In this document: one piece after another, positions 34,224 through 43,503 of the stretch | How the letters are laid out: each line of letters opens with the position of its first letter | Numbering within the stretch: the first letter of the stretch is position 1 | Source of the DNA: JBGPLJ01 sp035644395 | Lineage (GTDB): Bacteria; Pseudomonadota; Gammaproteobacteria; Steroidobacterales; Steroidobacteraceae | NCBI GenBank assembly: GCA_035644395.1 | Contig: DASQOR010000065.1 | Coordinates: forward strand, 70,163 to 134,162 | Reading direction: 5' to 3' | DNA length: 64,000 nucleotides | Position numbers and translations under genes: made by a program | The notes under the pieces: generated by a model | Database searches by the model: none | Told to the model about the DNA's origin: nothing | The model's input: only the letters and a program-made list of their open reading frames with translations

Positions 34224-35078
34224 ATGCTCGTCTATCCGTTCACGCCCGCCGACAAGATCGCGTTCTCCATCGGACCCTTCCATCTCGGCGGCTGGACCCT
34301 CGGGCCCATCGACGTTCACTGGTACGGCATCATGTATCTCCTCGGCTTCATCGCCGGGGTGGTGCTGGCCCGCATGCGGGCCAGCAAACCGGGCTCGACC
34401 TGGAAGCCGGTCGACGTCGAGGACCTGATCTTCTTCTGCGCGCTCGGCGTGATCTTCGGCGGCCGCGTCGGCTGGCTGATCGTCTACGGCCACGACACCA
34501 TCACGGAAGACTGGCGCAACATCTACCGCATCTGGAACGGCGGCATGTCGTTCCACGGCGCGCTGGTCGCGGTGCTGTTCGCGACCTGGCTGTTCGCGAA
34601 GCTGCGCGGCCGGCGCATCGCGGACGTCTTCGATTTCACGGCGCCGCTCCCGTGCCTCGGGCTGTTCTTCGGCCGCATCGGCAATTTCATCAACGGCGAA
34701 CTCTGGGGGAAGCCCACGGACCTGCCCTGGGGCTTCAAGGTTCACGACCAGGTGCTGCACCCGACGCAGCTTTACGAGGCGATCCTCGAGGGCCTGGTGC
34801 TGTTCGCGATCCTGTGGATCTATACGGCGAAGCCGCGGCCGCGGCTCGCGCCGACGGGACTCTTTCTGCTGCTCTACGGGACGTTTCGCACGCTCGTCGA
34901 ATTCGTGCGCGTGCCGGACGAGAACATGGGCGATCACGGCTACGTCGCCTGGGGCTGGCTCACGACCGGCCAGGTTCTCTCGGTGCCGATGATCCTCGCC
35001 GGCGCGGCGCTCCTCGTCGTCGCGTACCGGCGCAACCTGCCGTCCGGAAACTACGCCCCGTCCGGAAATCACGGGTAA
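34224..35078 (+). CDS. lgt: Prolipoprotein diacylglyceryl transferase
   Basis: The inner-membrane enzyme that adds diacylglycerol to the lipobox cysteine of prolipoproteins. The 284-residue product has about seven membrane helices and the family motifs GGRVGWLIVYG, IGNFINGELWGKPTDLPWG (Lgt signature with the essential Arg nearby) and HPTQLYEAILEG. Length is typical. It is followed by thyA after 13 bases, the standard gammaproteobacterial lgt-thyA pair. Confidence 0.96.
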   Translation: MLVYPFTPADKIAFSIGPFHLGGWTLGPIDVHWYGIMYLLGFIAGVVLARMRASKPGSTWKPVDVEDLIFFCALGVIFGGRVGWLIVYGHDTITEDWRNIYRIWNGGMSFHGALVAVLFATWLFAKLRGRRIADVFDFTAPLPCLGLFFGRIGNFINGELWGKPTDLPWGFKVHDQVLHPTQLYEAILEGLVLFAILWIYTAKPRPRLAPTGLFLLLYGTFRTLVEFVRVPDENMGDHGYVAWGWLTTGQVLSVPMILAGAALLVVAYRRNLPSGNYAPSGNHG

Positions 35079-35091
35079 AAGCGGCGCGGCG

Positions 35092-35886
35092 ATGAAGAAC
35101 TATCTCGATCTCGTCCGCCAGGTGCTCGAGCGCGGCGCGAAGAAGGCGGATCGCACCGGCACCGGCACGCTCTCGCTCTTCGGGCCGCAGCTGCGCTTCG
35201 ACCTGAAGCGCGGCTTTCCGCTCGTCACGACCAAGAAGATCCACACGCGCTCGGTGATCGGGGAGCTTCTCTGGTTCCTGCGCGGCGATACCAATGTGCG
35301 GTTCCTGCGGGAAAACGGCATCACGATCTGGGATGAGTGGGCCGACGAACAGGGCGAACTCGGCCCGGTGTATGGCAAGCAGTGGCGCTCCTGGCCGAAG
35401 CCGGACGGCGGGCACGTCGACCAGATCGCGCGGCTAATGGAGGACATTCGCCGCAATCCCGATTCGCGGCGCCTGATGGTGAGCGCCTGGAACGTCGGCG
35501 AGCTCGACAAGATGGCCCTCGCGCCCTGCCATGTGCTGTTCCAGTTCCATGTCGCGAACGGCCGGCTTTCCTGCCAGCTCTACCAGCGGAGCGCGGACCT
35601 CTTTCTTGGGGTGCCGTTCAACGTCGCCTCCTATGCGCTCCTGACGCACATGGTGGCGCAGCAGACGGATCTCGAAGTCGGTGAATTCATCTGGACGGGC
35701 GGTGACACGCACCTGTACCTGAACCACCTCGACCAGGCGCGCTTGCAGCTCGAGCGCGAGCCCTTCCCGCTGCCAACGCTCGCTCTCAGGCGCAAGCCTT
35801 CATCCATGGTCGAGTACGCGTTCGAGGACTTCGAGATACTGAATTACCAGAGCCATCCGGCGATCAAGGCGCCGGTCGCCGTCTGA
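35092..35886 (+). CDS. thyA: Thymidylate synthase
   Basis: Converts dUMP to dTMP with methylenetetrahydrofolate. The 264-residue protein has the catalytic Cys146 in LAPCHVLFQFHV, the phosphate-binding arginines in DRTGTGT and PDSRRLMVSAWN, and the YQRSADLFLGVPFNVASYALL block. Position and length match E. coli ThyA. Co-directional with lgt. Confidence 0.98.
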   Translation: MKNYLDLVRQVLERGAKKADRTGTGTLSLFGPQLRFDLKRGFPLVTTKKIHTRSVIGELLWFLRGDTNVRFLRENGITIWDEWADEQGELGPVYGKQWRSWPKPDGGHVDQIARLMEDIRRNPDSRRLMVSAWNVGELDKMALAPCHVLFQFHVANGRLSCQLYQRSADLFLGVPFNVASYALLTHMVAQQTDLEVGEFIWTGGDTHLYLNHLDQARLQLEREPFPLPTLALRRKPSSMVEYAFEDFEILNYQSHPAIKAPVAV

Positions 35887-35907
35887 CAACAAGAAATCGG
35901 GGGACCC

Positions 35908-37269
35908 GTGCCAGAGTCCATACCAGTCGCCGCGCCAGCGGCCTCATCCGCCGCCAGCTCGCAGGCGTGGCCGTCGCCGCTCCAGGTGTGGGGCGGCGTC
36001 GCGCTGTTCGGCAGCACCGTGTTCTTTCTCTTCGCCAACAACACCGTCGTTGGCCTCCTGCTGACGATGATCAAGGCGGATTTCGGGCTGAGCGACACCG
36101 GCGTGAGCTGGATCGTGGGCATGGCGGGGGTGCTGTTCGCGGCGGGCGTTTCTCTGCCGATCGCGAGACTCGTCGATCGCTTGAGCCGCAAGAAGATCAT
36201 CGGCGTCGGCCTGCTGGTGGCGGGCATCGGAACGGTGGTCTGCGGCCTTTCGCGCGGATTCTGGGGGCTCCTGATCGGCCGGCTCATCGGCGGCGGCGGC
36301 GCTTCGGGCAATGGCCCGGCGGTGTACTCGATGCTCGCGGACTCCTTGCCGCCCGAGAAACTGCCGCGCGCACTCGCCTTCATGAACATCGGATTTGCGC
36401 TCAGCCGCCCGGCCGCGCTCGTCTTCGGCGGGGCGCTGATCGCGCTCGTCGTCGCGATGCCGGAGGTGAACTTGCCGTGGATCGGGACGCTGCATCGCTG
36501 GCAGATCGTATTCCTGTGCCTCGCGATCCCGGAGATCCTGCTCGGCATCCTCGCGCTGACGTTTCTGCACGAACCGCGGCGCCGCGGCTTGCCGAGCGCC
36601 GATGTCATACCGCTGCCCGATGTCTTCCGCTACCTGTGGGAGCACCGCCGGGCGTTTGCACCGATGTTCGGCGGCCTGATGCTCAATTCGCTGGCCTACG
36701 GAATATCGGCCTGGGAGCCGGCGTTCTACCAGCGGACCTACGGCTGGTCGCCGGCGCAGTACGGCGTGATCGCGGGCTCGATCCAGTTCTTCCTGGCGCC
36801 GGCGTTCATGCTGGCGAGCGGGTTCCTGGCGGAGTGGCTCGCGAAGAAGGGTCACGACGACGCCAACATGCGCGTCGTCTACTACGGCATGCTGCTGCAC
36901 CTGCCGTTTGCGATTGTCTACCCGCTGCTGCCGGATCCGCACTGGGTGGTCGTGATCGCCTCGATCAATACCTGCATTTCGGGGTCGCTCGGCGTTCCGC
37001 AAAACGCCGCCCTCCAGGTCATCCTCCCGAACCGGATGCGCGGTATCATCACGGCGCTGTACCTGCTGACCTTCACGCTGATCGGATTCGGGCTCGGCCC
37101 CACCGTGCTGGCGCTCATTACCAATTACGTCATTGGCGATGAGAGCAGGATCCGGTATTCGATCGTGATGCTGCAGGTCCTGGTGGGCCCGCTCGCCACG
37201 TACATCTTCTGGCGCGGAATCAAGCCTTATGCCGAGGAGTACGGCCGATTCAAACGACTGAGCACATGA
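35908..37269 (+). CDS. MFS transporter
   Basis: A 453-residue major-facilitator transporter with about 12 predicted membrane helices. The loop-2/3 signature region RLVDRLSRKKIIGVGLLVAG is present and the N-terminal half ends before a cytosolic loop with EPRRRGLPSADV. The substrate is not evident. GTG start after a GGGGG-rich Shine-Dalgarno site. Its stop overlaps the ATG of the SET gene (ATGA), so the two are coupled. Confidence 0.87.
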   Translation: MPESIPVAAPAASSAASSQAWPSPLQVWGGVALFGSTVFFLFANNTVVGLLLTMIKADFGLSDTGVSWIVGMAGVLFAAGVSLPIARLVDRLSRKKIIGVGLLVAGIGTVVCGLSRGFWGLLIGRLIGGGGASGNGPAVYSMLADSLPPEKLPRALAFMNIGFALSRPAALVFGGALIALVVAMPEVNLPWIGTLHRWQIVFLCLAIPEILLGILALTFLHEPRRRGLPSADVIPLPDVFRYLWEHRRAFAPMFGGLMLNSLAYGISAWEPAFYQRTYGWSPAQYGVIAGSIQFFLAPAFMLASGFLAEWLAKKGHDDANMRVVYYGMLLHLPFAIVYPLLPDPHWVVVIASINTCISGSLGVPQNAALQVILPNRMRGIITALYLLTFTLIGFGLGPTVLALITNYVIGDESRIRYSIVMLQVLVGPLATYIFWRGIKPYAEEYGRFKRLST

Positions 37270-37730
37270 AACCCGCCTCCGGAGAGTCCATTCCGCTCGT
37301 CGAAGTGCGGGATTCCGCGATCCATGGCCGCGGCGTCTTCGCGCTGCGTCGCATCGAGAAGGGCGCGCGCGTCATCGAATACGTCGGCGAGCGCATCTCC
37401 CACGAGGAAGCGGACCGCCGCTACGAAGATCGTCCCGAGTCGGACAACCACACGTTCCTCTTCATCGTCGACAAGCGCACGGTGATCGACGCGGGCGTCG
37501 GCGGCAACGAGGCGCGCTACATCAACCACGCCTGCGACCCGAACTGCGAGACCGTGATCGAGCAGCGGCGCATCTTCATCGAAGCGCTGCGCGACATCGA
37601 GCCGGGCGAAGAGCTCAACTACGACTACCAGATCCAGCGCGAGGACGACGATCCGCCGAATGTCGACGAGATCTGGGCCTGCCGCTGCGGCACCCGGGCC
37701 TGCCGCGGCACGATGCTCGGCGAAGCCTGA
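37266..37730 (+). CDS. Bacterial SET-domain methyltransferase-like protein
   Basis: A 154-residue stand-alone SET domain with an intact catalytic core: SAIHGRGVFALRRIEKG at the start, the knot motifs RYINHACDPNCE and GEELNYDY, and a cysteine-rich post-SET segment (CRCGTRACRG) that would bind zinc with the NHxCxPN cysteine. These are the motifs of protein-lysine methyltransferases. Some bacteria have such genes, and their substrates are mostly unknown. Translationally coupled to the MFS gene. Confidence 0.9.
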   Translation: MKPASGESIPLVEVRDSAIHGRGVFALRRIEKGARVIEYVGERISHEEADRRYEDRPESDNHTFLFIVDKRTVIDAGVGGNEARYINHACDPNCETVIEQRRIFIEALRDIEPGEELNYDYQIQREDDDPPNVDEIWACRCGTRACRGTMLGEA

Positions 37731-37734
37731 CCCG

Positions 37735-38180
37735 ATGGTCTCGGGACGCTTCATCGTGCTCGCCGCGCTCGTAGCGGCTGCCGGCGCAACGATTGCCGCG
37801 GCCGCGCAGGCGCAGGGCAAGTCGCCGCAGAAGAAAATCTCGCCGGAGGCCTTCCAGGCGCAGATGAAGGCGAAGCAGGAAGCCTGCAAGGGCGACCAGA
37901 AGTGCCTCATGCCGGTCGCCATGGACGCCTCGAAGATGATGCAGAACGTCGACATGAGCGGCGGGCGGCCGGCGGCCGCAAGCAGGACATGGGCACCGAC
38001 ATCCACTACGGCTACGGTTCCGACTGGGTCAACGGGCAGTTGAACTCCCATCAGCCGTCGGGGTCACGAACCGTCACCCAGAAGATGGGCACCCCCGGAG
38101 GCGGGCACCGCGATCTCGGCGCGACCACGGGGACGGCGACCATCACGGTCACCTGGAAATGGAAAGACGTCGCGAACTGA
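37735..38180 (+). pseudogene. Exported hypothetical protein split by a frameshift
   Basis: An ATG at 37735 starts a signal peptide (VLAALVAAAGATIAAAAQAQ) and a Lys/Gln-rich stretch with KQEACKGDQKCLMP, in frame 1. Around 37950-37980 the coding pattern moves to another frame, where KQDMGTDIHYGYGSDW continues to TWKWKDVAN and a stop at 38180. The first frame stops at 38043 in Ser/Thr-rich nonsense. Joined, the halves would give a protein of about 148 residues. The switch lies in a run of GGCGGGCGGCCGGCGGCC, where a one-base error or a real indel is easy. No slippery heptamer for programmed frameshifting is present. Family not recognised. Confidence 0.6.
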
Positions 38181-38182
38181 CG

Positions 38183-39412
38183 ATGCGCCGGGCCGTTGCG
38201 ATTGCAGTCAGCGCGATTCTTTGCGCGGCTGGAGCGCATGCCGAGGCCCGCTGGGAGATCCTCAACCACGAGGCCCGCGACGCCGTCAAGGCAGGTGACT
38301 ACGGCAAGCTCCGTTCAACGCTGATCGAGTTGAGCCCGCTGATGCCGGGGAACGTGCGCATCGTCTACAACCTCGCGGCCAGCAATTCCATGCTGCAGGA
38401 TCCGGCGCACGCGCTCGATGGACTCGGGCGGCTGTGCCGGATGGGCGTGATCTTCGACCTCGAGGCCGATTCGGATTTCGCGCCGCTCAGATCCTCGCCG
38501 CAGTTTGCCGAGGCGCTCGCGTGCATGACGAAGAGCGGCGAGCCCGTTACGCATGCGCGCCTCGCGCTCATGCTGCCCGGCACGGACCTGCTGCCCGAGG
38601 ATCTTGCCTACGACGCGCACAGCCGGCGGTTTCTCGTGAGCAGCATCCGCGGCAACCGCATCCTGGATTCCGCGGGGAAAACCTTCGCGACGTCGGAGTG
38701 GCCGGTACTCGCGCTCGCGATCGATGCGAAGCGGCGGACGCTCTGGGCAACGACCGGCTGGTTGCCTCAATGCGATGAATGCCGGCCGCAGGACAAGGAC
38801 AAGAGCGCGCTCGTCGGCTTCAATCTCGACACTGGCGCAGTGATCCGGCGCGTGCCGTCGCCCGTGCCGGGCCTGCTCGGCGACATGACCATCGGTCGCT
38901 CCGGAGATCTCTTCGTTTCGGAGGGAGCGCACGGCGCGGTTTTCCATCTGCGCTCCGGAAGCCTGGCGCTCGAACGGCTCGATGTGGATGGGGAATTCGC
39001 ATCGCCCCAGCAGCCGGCACTGTCGGCGGACGAGCAGACCCTCTATGTCGCCGACTACCTGCGCGGCATTGCGGCCATCAACCTCGCGAGCAAGGCGGTG
39101 ACCTGGCTCGAGCCGGGCCCCAATGTCGCATTGAGCGGCATCGATGGCCTGCAGCGGTCCGGAAACTTCTTCATCGCCGTGCAGAACGGCACGAATCCCG
39201 CGCGCATCGTGCGCATGCCGCTGGACCTCAAGAGCCAGGAGATCCTGGAAGCGAACTGGGCAGGCCTCGGCGACCCGACACACGGCATCGTCGTCGGGCA
39301 CGACTACTACTTCATGGCGAATACCGGCTGGAACGCGTACGAGGAGAGCGGGCGCAAGCGGGCGGGCAGCGCTCCGGTCGATTCGTCGATCTGGAAATTG
39401 CCGCTCGACTAG
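38183..39412 (+). CDS. Exported beta-propeller (SMP-30/NHL-like) protein
   Basis: A 409-residue exported protein with a signal peptide (about 1-22, ending GAHA). A short helical TPR-like segment (about 25-120, RIVYNLAASNSMLQDPAHAL) comes before repeats with the six-bladed propeller pattern, such as PEDLAYDAHSRRFLVSSI, GDLFVSEGAHGAVF and SADEQTLYVADYLRGI. Such propellers are lactonase-like or purely binding; no catalytic set is clear. It starts 3 bases after the frameshifted gene and overlaps the convergent GNAT gene by 4 bases. Confidence 0.8.
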   Translation: MRRAVAIAVSAILCAAGAHAEARWEILNHEARDAVKAGDYGKLRSTLIELSPLMPGNVRIVYNLAASNSMLQDPAHALDGLGRLCRMGVIFDLEADSDFAPLRSSPQFAEALACMTKSGEPVTHARLALMLPGTDLLPEDLAYDAHSRRFLVSSIRGNRILDSAGKTFATSEWPVLALAIDAKRRTLWATTGWLPQCDECRPQDKDKSALVGFNLDTGAVIRRVPSPVPGLLGDMTIGRSGDLFVSEGAHGAVFHLRSGSLALERLDVDGEFASPQQPALSADEQTLYVADYLRGIAAINLASKAVTWLEPGPNVALSGIDGLQRSGNFFIAVQNGTNPARIVRMPLDLKSQEILEANWAGLGDPTHGIVVGHDYYFMANTGWNAYEESGRKRAGSAPVDSSIWKLPLD

Positions 39413-39867
39413 GGCAAGAGTTCCATTTCCACCCGGTGCATGCCGGGTCCCCAGCCGTCCGGTGTCGTCTTGATTTCCTTCGCGCCGAACTTGGTGAAAA
39501 AGGGCGCGGACTTCTGGCTCGCGGCGATCGTGAGCCTCGCCTTGAGCTTCTTCGCGCCATTGATCGTGCGCGTCATGATCACGTGACCGATTCCATGCCG
39601 CTGTGCGGCCTTCGCGACCAGGATCCAGCGCAGGCTCATCACGCCCTTGCCTTCGAGAATGAGCCCATAGCCGCCGGCGACGCGGCCGTTCGACACGCAC
39701 ACGCAGTAGTCGTCGGCGGAGCGCTCGAGAAACGTGCTGAAGCCGGCGCGTTCATTCGGCGCGAAGAACTCGGGACAGTTCTCGTCGAAGATCGCGAGGC
39801 AGGCGTCGCGATCGGCCGCTTCATAGGGGCGAAAACCGGCAGGTGGCAACGTCACTTCACTTTCCAT
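39409..39867 (-). CDS. GNAT-family N-acetyltransferase
   Basis: A 152-residue acyltransferase of the GNAT fold. FRPYEAADRDACLAIFDEN is the usual beta1-alpha1 start, and the acetyl-CoA loop region is VAKAAQRHGIGHVIM (Q/RxxGxG/A pattern). The ATG at 39867 is preferred to an upstream TTG. Substrate unknown. Single gene between two plus-strand genes. Confidence 0.85.
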   Translation of the reverse strand: MESEVTLPPAGFRPYEAADRDACLAIFDENCPEFFAPNERAGFSTFLERSADDYCVCVSNGRVAGGYGLILEGKGVMSLRWILVAKAAQRHGIGHVIMTRTINGAKKLKARLTIAASQKSAPFFTKFGAKEIKTTPDGWGPGMHRVEMELLP

Positions 39868-39947
39868 CCCGGGCGGGAGCAAAATCCCGCGGCGCTACCG
39901 ACACTATAGAACCAAAAGCAGGGTTCGGACACGCCAGGGGAGGCACG

Positions 39948-41807
39948 ATGAGTCACGGAATCACCCGCCGCGATTTTCTCGACGGCGTCGCGCTCACCAT
40001 CGCCGCCGGCCTCGCGCCCCAGGACCTGTTCGCCGCGCAAGCCGTGGCCTATCCGCCCGCGCTCACGGGAGACCGCGGCAGCACGCCCGCCGCCTATCTC
40101 ATCGGGCACTCGGTGCGGGACGGCAAGCGCTTCGATCCGTCGAAACTCGCGGCCGACGAGACCGTCGATCTCCTCGTCGTCGGCAGCGGCATCAGCGGCC
40201 TCGCGGCGGCGCATTTCTACCGTGCCTCGCATCCGAAGGCGCGCGTCCTCATCCTCGAAAATCACGACGAATTCGGCGGCCACGCGCGACGCAACGAATT
40301 CACGGTGGGCGGCCGGCAGCTCATCGGCTACGGCGGGAGCGAGGCGATCCAGTCGCCGAAGTCCGAGTGGAGCAAGACGGCAAGCGGCCTGCTGGTGACG
40401 CTCGGCATCCAGGTCGATCGCTTCAACACCGCGTTCAACCGGTCGCTGTATCCGGGGCTCGGGCTCTCGCGCGCGCTCTTCTTCAAGAAGGACACCTTCG
40501 GCGCGGACAAGCTCGTGACCGGCGATCCGACCCGCATGGTCGCGGACGATATCCCGCCCGATCGCATGAATGCGCGCAGCGTCGCGGCATTCGTCGCCGA
40601 TTTTCCGCTGCCCGCGGAACAGAAACAGAAGATCGTGGCGCTCTACACCGAAAAGCGCGACGTGCTGAAGGGCAAGACCAACGAGGAGAAAGAGGATTTT
40701 CTCTGGACGCTGAGCTATCGCGACTTCGTCATGAAGCGCTGGGGCTTGAGCGACCTCGCGGCGAAGTCCTTCCAGGGGCGGAGCAATGACTTCTTCGCCA
40801 TCGGTGTCGACGCAGTGCCGGCGCACGACGCCATGGACACGGGTTACCCCGGCTTCCAGGGGCTTGGCCTCACGCTGAGCGATGAGGCGAAGGCCGAGAT
40901 CGACGATCCGTACATCTATCACTTCCCGGACGGCAACGCGTCGATTGCGCGTTCGCTCGTGCGCAAGCTCATTCCGGCCGTTGCGCCCGGCACGACGATG
41001 GATGACATCGTTACGGCGAAATTCGACTACACGAAACTCGACGAAGCGAACGCGCCGGTGCGGCTGCGCCTGAACAGCACCGTGGTGAGTCTCAAGAATC
41101 TGCCGTCGGGTCTCGTCGACGTCGGCTATGTCGCGGGCCCCGGTCTGCACCGCGTGCAGGCCAAGCGCGCGATCTACGCGGGCTACGGCATGATGCTGCC
41201 CTACATCTGCCCGGACGTCGGCAAGAAGCAGCACGAGGCGCTGTCGGCGGGCGTGAAGGCGCCGCTGGTCTACGTGAATGTCGCGGTCAACAACTGGCAG
41301 CCCTGGGCGAAGCTCAAGGTGCACGAGATCACGAACCCGATGGGCTTCTTTTCGCGCCTGAAGCTCGATTACCCGGTGAGTCTCGGCAGCTACCAGTGTT
41401 CCTCGAAGCCCGAGCAGCCGATTCTTCTGCATCTCGTGCACGTGCCGACGGTGCCGATTGCCGGGCTCGATCAGCGCGCGGCCTGGCGCGCCGCCCGCGC
41501 GGTGCTCTATGCGATGCCGTTCTCGGAATTCGAGAAACAGGTGCGCGATGAACTGACGCGCATGCTCGGCGGCGGAGGTTTCAATGCCGACCGCGACATC
41601 GCGGGCATCACGGTGAATCGCTGGGGGCACGGCTACGCGTACGGCATCAATACGCTGTGGGATGAAGAGCCGGAACCGCCCGTATACGAGATCGCGCGCA
41701 AGAAAATCGGCCATCTCGCGATCGCGGGCTCCGACGCCGTGTGGCAGGCCTATGCCCACGCAGCGATCGACGAGGCGCATCGCGCGGTCGGAGAGATCTC
41801 GGCCTGA
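39948..41807 (+). CDS. Tat-exported FAD-dependent oxidoreductase
   Basis: A 619-residue flavoprotein with a twin-arginine signal (TRRDFLDGVALTIAAG, residues 6-21), so it is exported folded with its cofactor. The FAD Rossmann motif VVGSGISGLAAAHFY is near residue 77, followed by ENHDEFGGHARRNEF, typical of NAD(P)-binding/amine-oxidase-like flavoproteins. The substrate domain is not recognised. GGGGAGG precedes the ATG; a possible -10 (TATAGA) is at 39905-39910. Longer upstream frame discarded because it overlaps the GNAT gene and lacks a signal. Confidence 0.87.
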   Translation: MSHGITRRDFLDGVALTIAAGLAPQDLFAAQAVAYPPALTGDRGSTPAAYLIGHSVRDGKRFDPSKLAADETVDLLVVGSGISGLAAAHFYRASHPKARVLILENHDEFGGHARRNEFTVGGRQLIGYGGSEAIQSPKSEWSKTASGLLVTLGIQVDRFNTAFNRSLYPGLGLSRALFFKKDTFGADKLVTGDPTRMVADDIPPDRMNARSVAAFVADFPLPAEQKQKIVALYTEKRDVLKGKTNEEKEDFLWTLSYRDFVMKRWGLSDLAAKSFQGRSNDFFAIGVDAVPAHDAMDTGYPGFQGLGLTLSDEAKAEIDDPYIYHFPDGNASIARSLVRKLIPAVAPGTTMDDIVTAKFDYTKLDEANAPVRLRLNSTVVSLKNLPSGLVDVGYVAGPGLHRVQAKRAIYAGYGMMLPYICPDVGKKQHEALSAGVKAPLVYVNVAVNNWQPWAKLKVHEITNPMGFFSRLKLDYPVSLGSYQCSSKPEQPILLHLVHVPTVPIAGLDQRAAWRAARAVLYAMPFSEFEKQVRDELTRMLGGGGFNADRDIAGITVNRWGHGYAYGINTLWDEEPEPPVYEIARKKIGHLAIAGSDAVWQAYAHAAIDEAHRAVGEISA

Positions 41808-41845
41808 GCATCCGCGTCGTAGGAAAAGTCCCGCGCGGCGCATCC

Positions 41846-43477
41846 TCACTGAGTGGCAGGCGTCTCAGCGCTTGCGACGTCCGCGCGCCGACCGGTCAGC
41901 TGCCAGCGGATGAGCGAAACGGGAATCACGCCTGCGCCGTTGAACTCGTCGAAGAAGCGCCGCATCGTGAAGTCCTTGCCGAGCTGGTGCGAGCGCACGC
42001 GGATCAGCTCCTCGATCATCGCCTTGCCCGTCACGTAGCTCGTGCCGTAGGTCGGCTGGCGCAGGTACAGCTGCTGCTCGAAGCCGAGCAGGTCGAGTTC
42101 GGGATGCATCCAGCCGCGCGGCGTCCATTCGACCTGGAAGGCCTTTGCCTGCTGGATGTCGAACTCGTTCGCCTGGCTGTAGAGCGAGGCGAGGCCGCGC
42201 GCGCAGCGTTGCGCCAGCATGATCCAGACGACTTCGCGGGCCCGTGGATTGTCGTCGTAGTAGCCCATGTGCAGGATCAGTTCTTCCATCGCCGTCGCCA
42301 TGCCCTCGGCGCGGTTGTCCCAGATGTTGAAGTCGAGAGCGCCGCGGCGGATCGGGCTCGGATTTGGCGCGTTCACCATCCAGGCGTGGTCGAACCAGTG
42401 ATAGAAGTGCGCGTAAAGCGCCATCGGCTCGTGATGGCTCACGATGGAGAAGAAATTGCGCTGCTCCGGCGCCACGTACGGATCGATGTGCGCGCGCATC
42501 GCCGGATCGAGATACTCCGCAATCGTCAGGATGTCCTTGTCCCTGAGCCAGGCCATGTACTTGCTGACGGCGGCCTCGCCGCGTTGGCGGTGAACTTCCG
42601 CATTCGCGTCGGGCACAAGTTCCGGCAATCCCCGGTTGCGCTCCTCCTCGAGACGGAGCGAGGCGTGCGCGCGCGCGAGCTCGCGTTTCAGGAGCGTCAC
42701 TTCCTCATCCCAGCTCATCGGAACGAGGAACACGTTCTGCAATGCCCAGGTGTAGTGCTCCTTGCCGACGCCCGACGGCCCGGTCTTCGACGGTGCCTGG
42801 CTCTCGAGCCAGCCGATGAAGTCCTGCGTCGCCTGCTTCGCGGCGCTGATCGACTTCTTCAGTTCCGGACCCGACTTCGACGCCGTCGTGGCAAGGGCAT
42901 CGAGGTCCGCTACCTGGGTTTTCATCGTCCCCGTGCCCGTGATCCAAAGATCGCGGGCATTGCCGGTCAGATTGAGCCGCGCCTGCCTGAGGAGCGGGGC
43001 AATGTTGTCGATCTGCTTCGCAAGTTTCCTCTCGTCCGCGTGCGACAGCGGGAACGAATACATCCACAGTTCGACGACATCGTGATGCGTCGGCCCCTCA
43101 TGCGCGGGCGTATCGCTTTTTTCCGTCCAGATCGACTTGTAGTACGCCGGGTCGCGCTCCCAGGGCTTGAGCACGCGAAAGTCGAACTCCATGCCGTTGA
43201 GCTCGGCGCGCACGAGCGCGAAGTCCACCTGCTGGTCGACCGGCCAGGAGTGTGGGTCGATCCGGGTGAGGCGCGCCTGAAAGGCCTTGAGCGTCGCGAA
43301 GCGCGTAGCAGCCGTTGCCGCCGTGTAGTCCGGCGCTCCGTCGCGCAATGGCGGACGTTCGAAGGCCTGCCACTCGGCAAACAGCGCGGTGAGGTCCTGG
43401 TAGCTTGCCGACGGCGAGGCGCCGGCCCCGAGCGAGATCGTGTTGGCCATGAGGAGTATCCCGATGAGAGTTTTCAT
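41846..43477 (-). CDS. DUF885-like exported protein with altered zinc motif
   Basis: A 543-residue exported protein (signal peptide about 1-20) that aligns by eye with the second half of the DUF885 protein at 4886-6649: RAEGMATAMEELILHMG against VEGWGLYSESLG, YGTSYVTGKAMIEEL against GQALAYKIGQLRI, and FFDEFNGAGVIPVSLI against FHDTVLATGAVPLDVL. Where the canonical protein has HEAVPGHH, this one has HHEPMALYAHFYHW. Zinc may bind differently or not at all. The ATG at 43477 is used; upstream in-frame codons overlap the next gene. It is 26 bases downstream of the M28 gene, likely one operon. Confidence 0.75.
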   Translation of the reverse strand: MKTLIGILLMANTISLGAGASPSASYQDLTALFAEWQAFERPPLRDGAPDYTAATAATRFATLKAFQARLTRIDPHSWPVDQQVDFALVRAELNGMEFDFRVLKPWERDPAYYKSIWTEKSDTPAHEGPTHHDVVELWMYSFPLSHADERKLAKQIDNIAPLLRQARLNLTGNARDLWITGTGTMKTQVADLDALATTASKSGPELKKSISAAKQATQDFIGWLESQAPSKTGPSGVGKEHYTWALQNVFLVPMSWDEEVTLLKRELARAHASLRLEEERNRGLPELVPDANAEVHRQRGEAAVSKYMAWLRDKDILTIAEYLDPAMRAHIDPYVAPEQRNFFSIVSHHEPMALYAHFYHWFDHAWMVNAPNPSPIRRGALDFNIWDNRAEGMATAMEELILHMGYYDDNPRAREVVWIMLAQRCARGLASLYSQANEFDIQQAKAFQVEWTPRGWMHPELDLLGFEQQLYLRQPTYGTSYVTGKAMIEELIRVRSHQLGKDFTMRRFFDEFNGAGVIPVSLIRWQLTGRRADVASAETPATQ

Positions 43478-43503
43478 GTGACGGCCCGGTCTCATGTGCG
43501 GTT

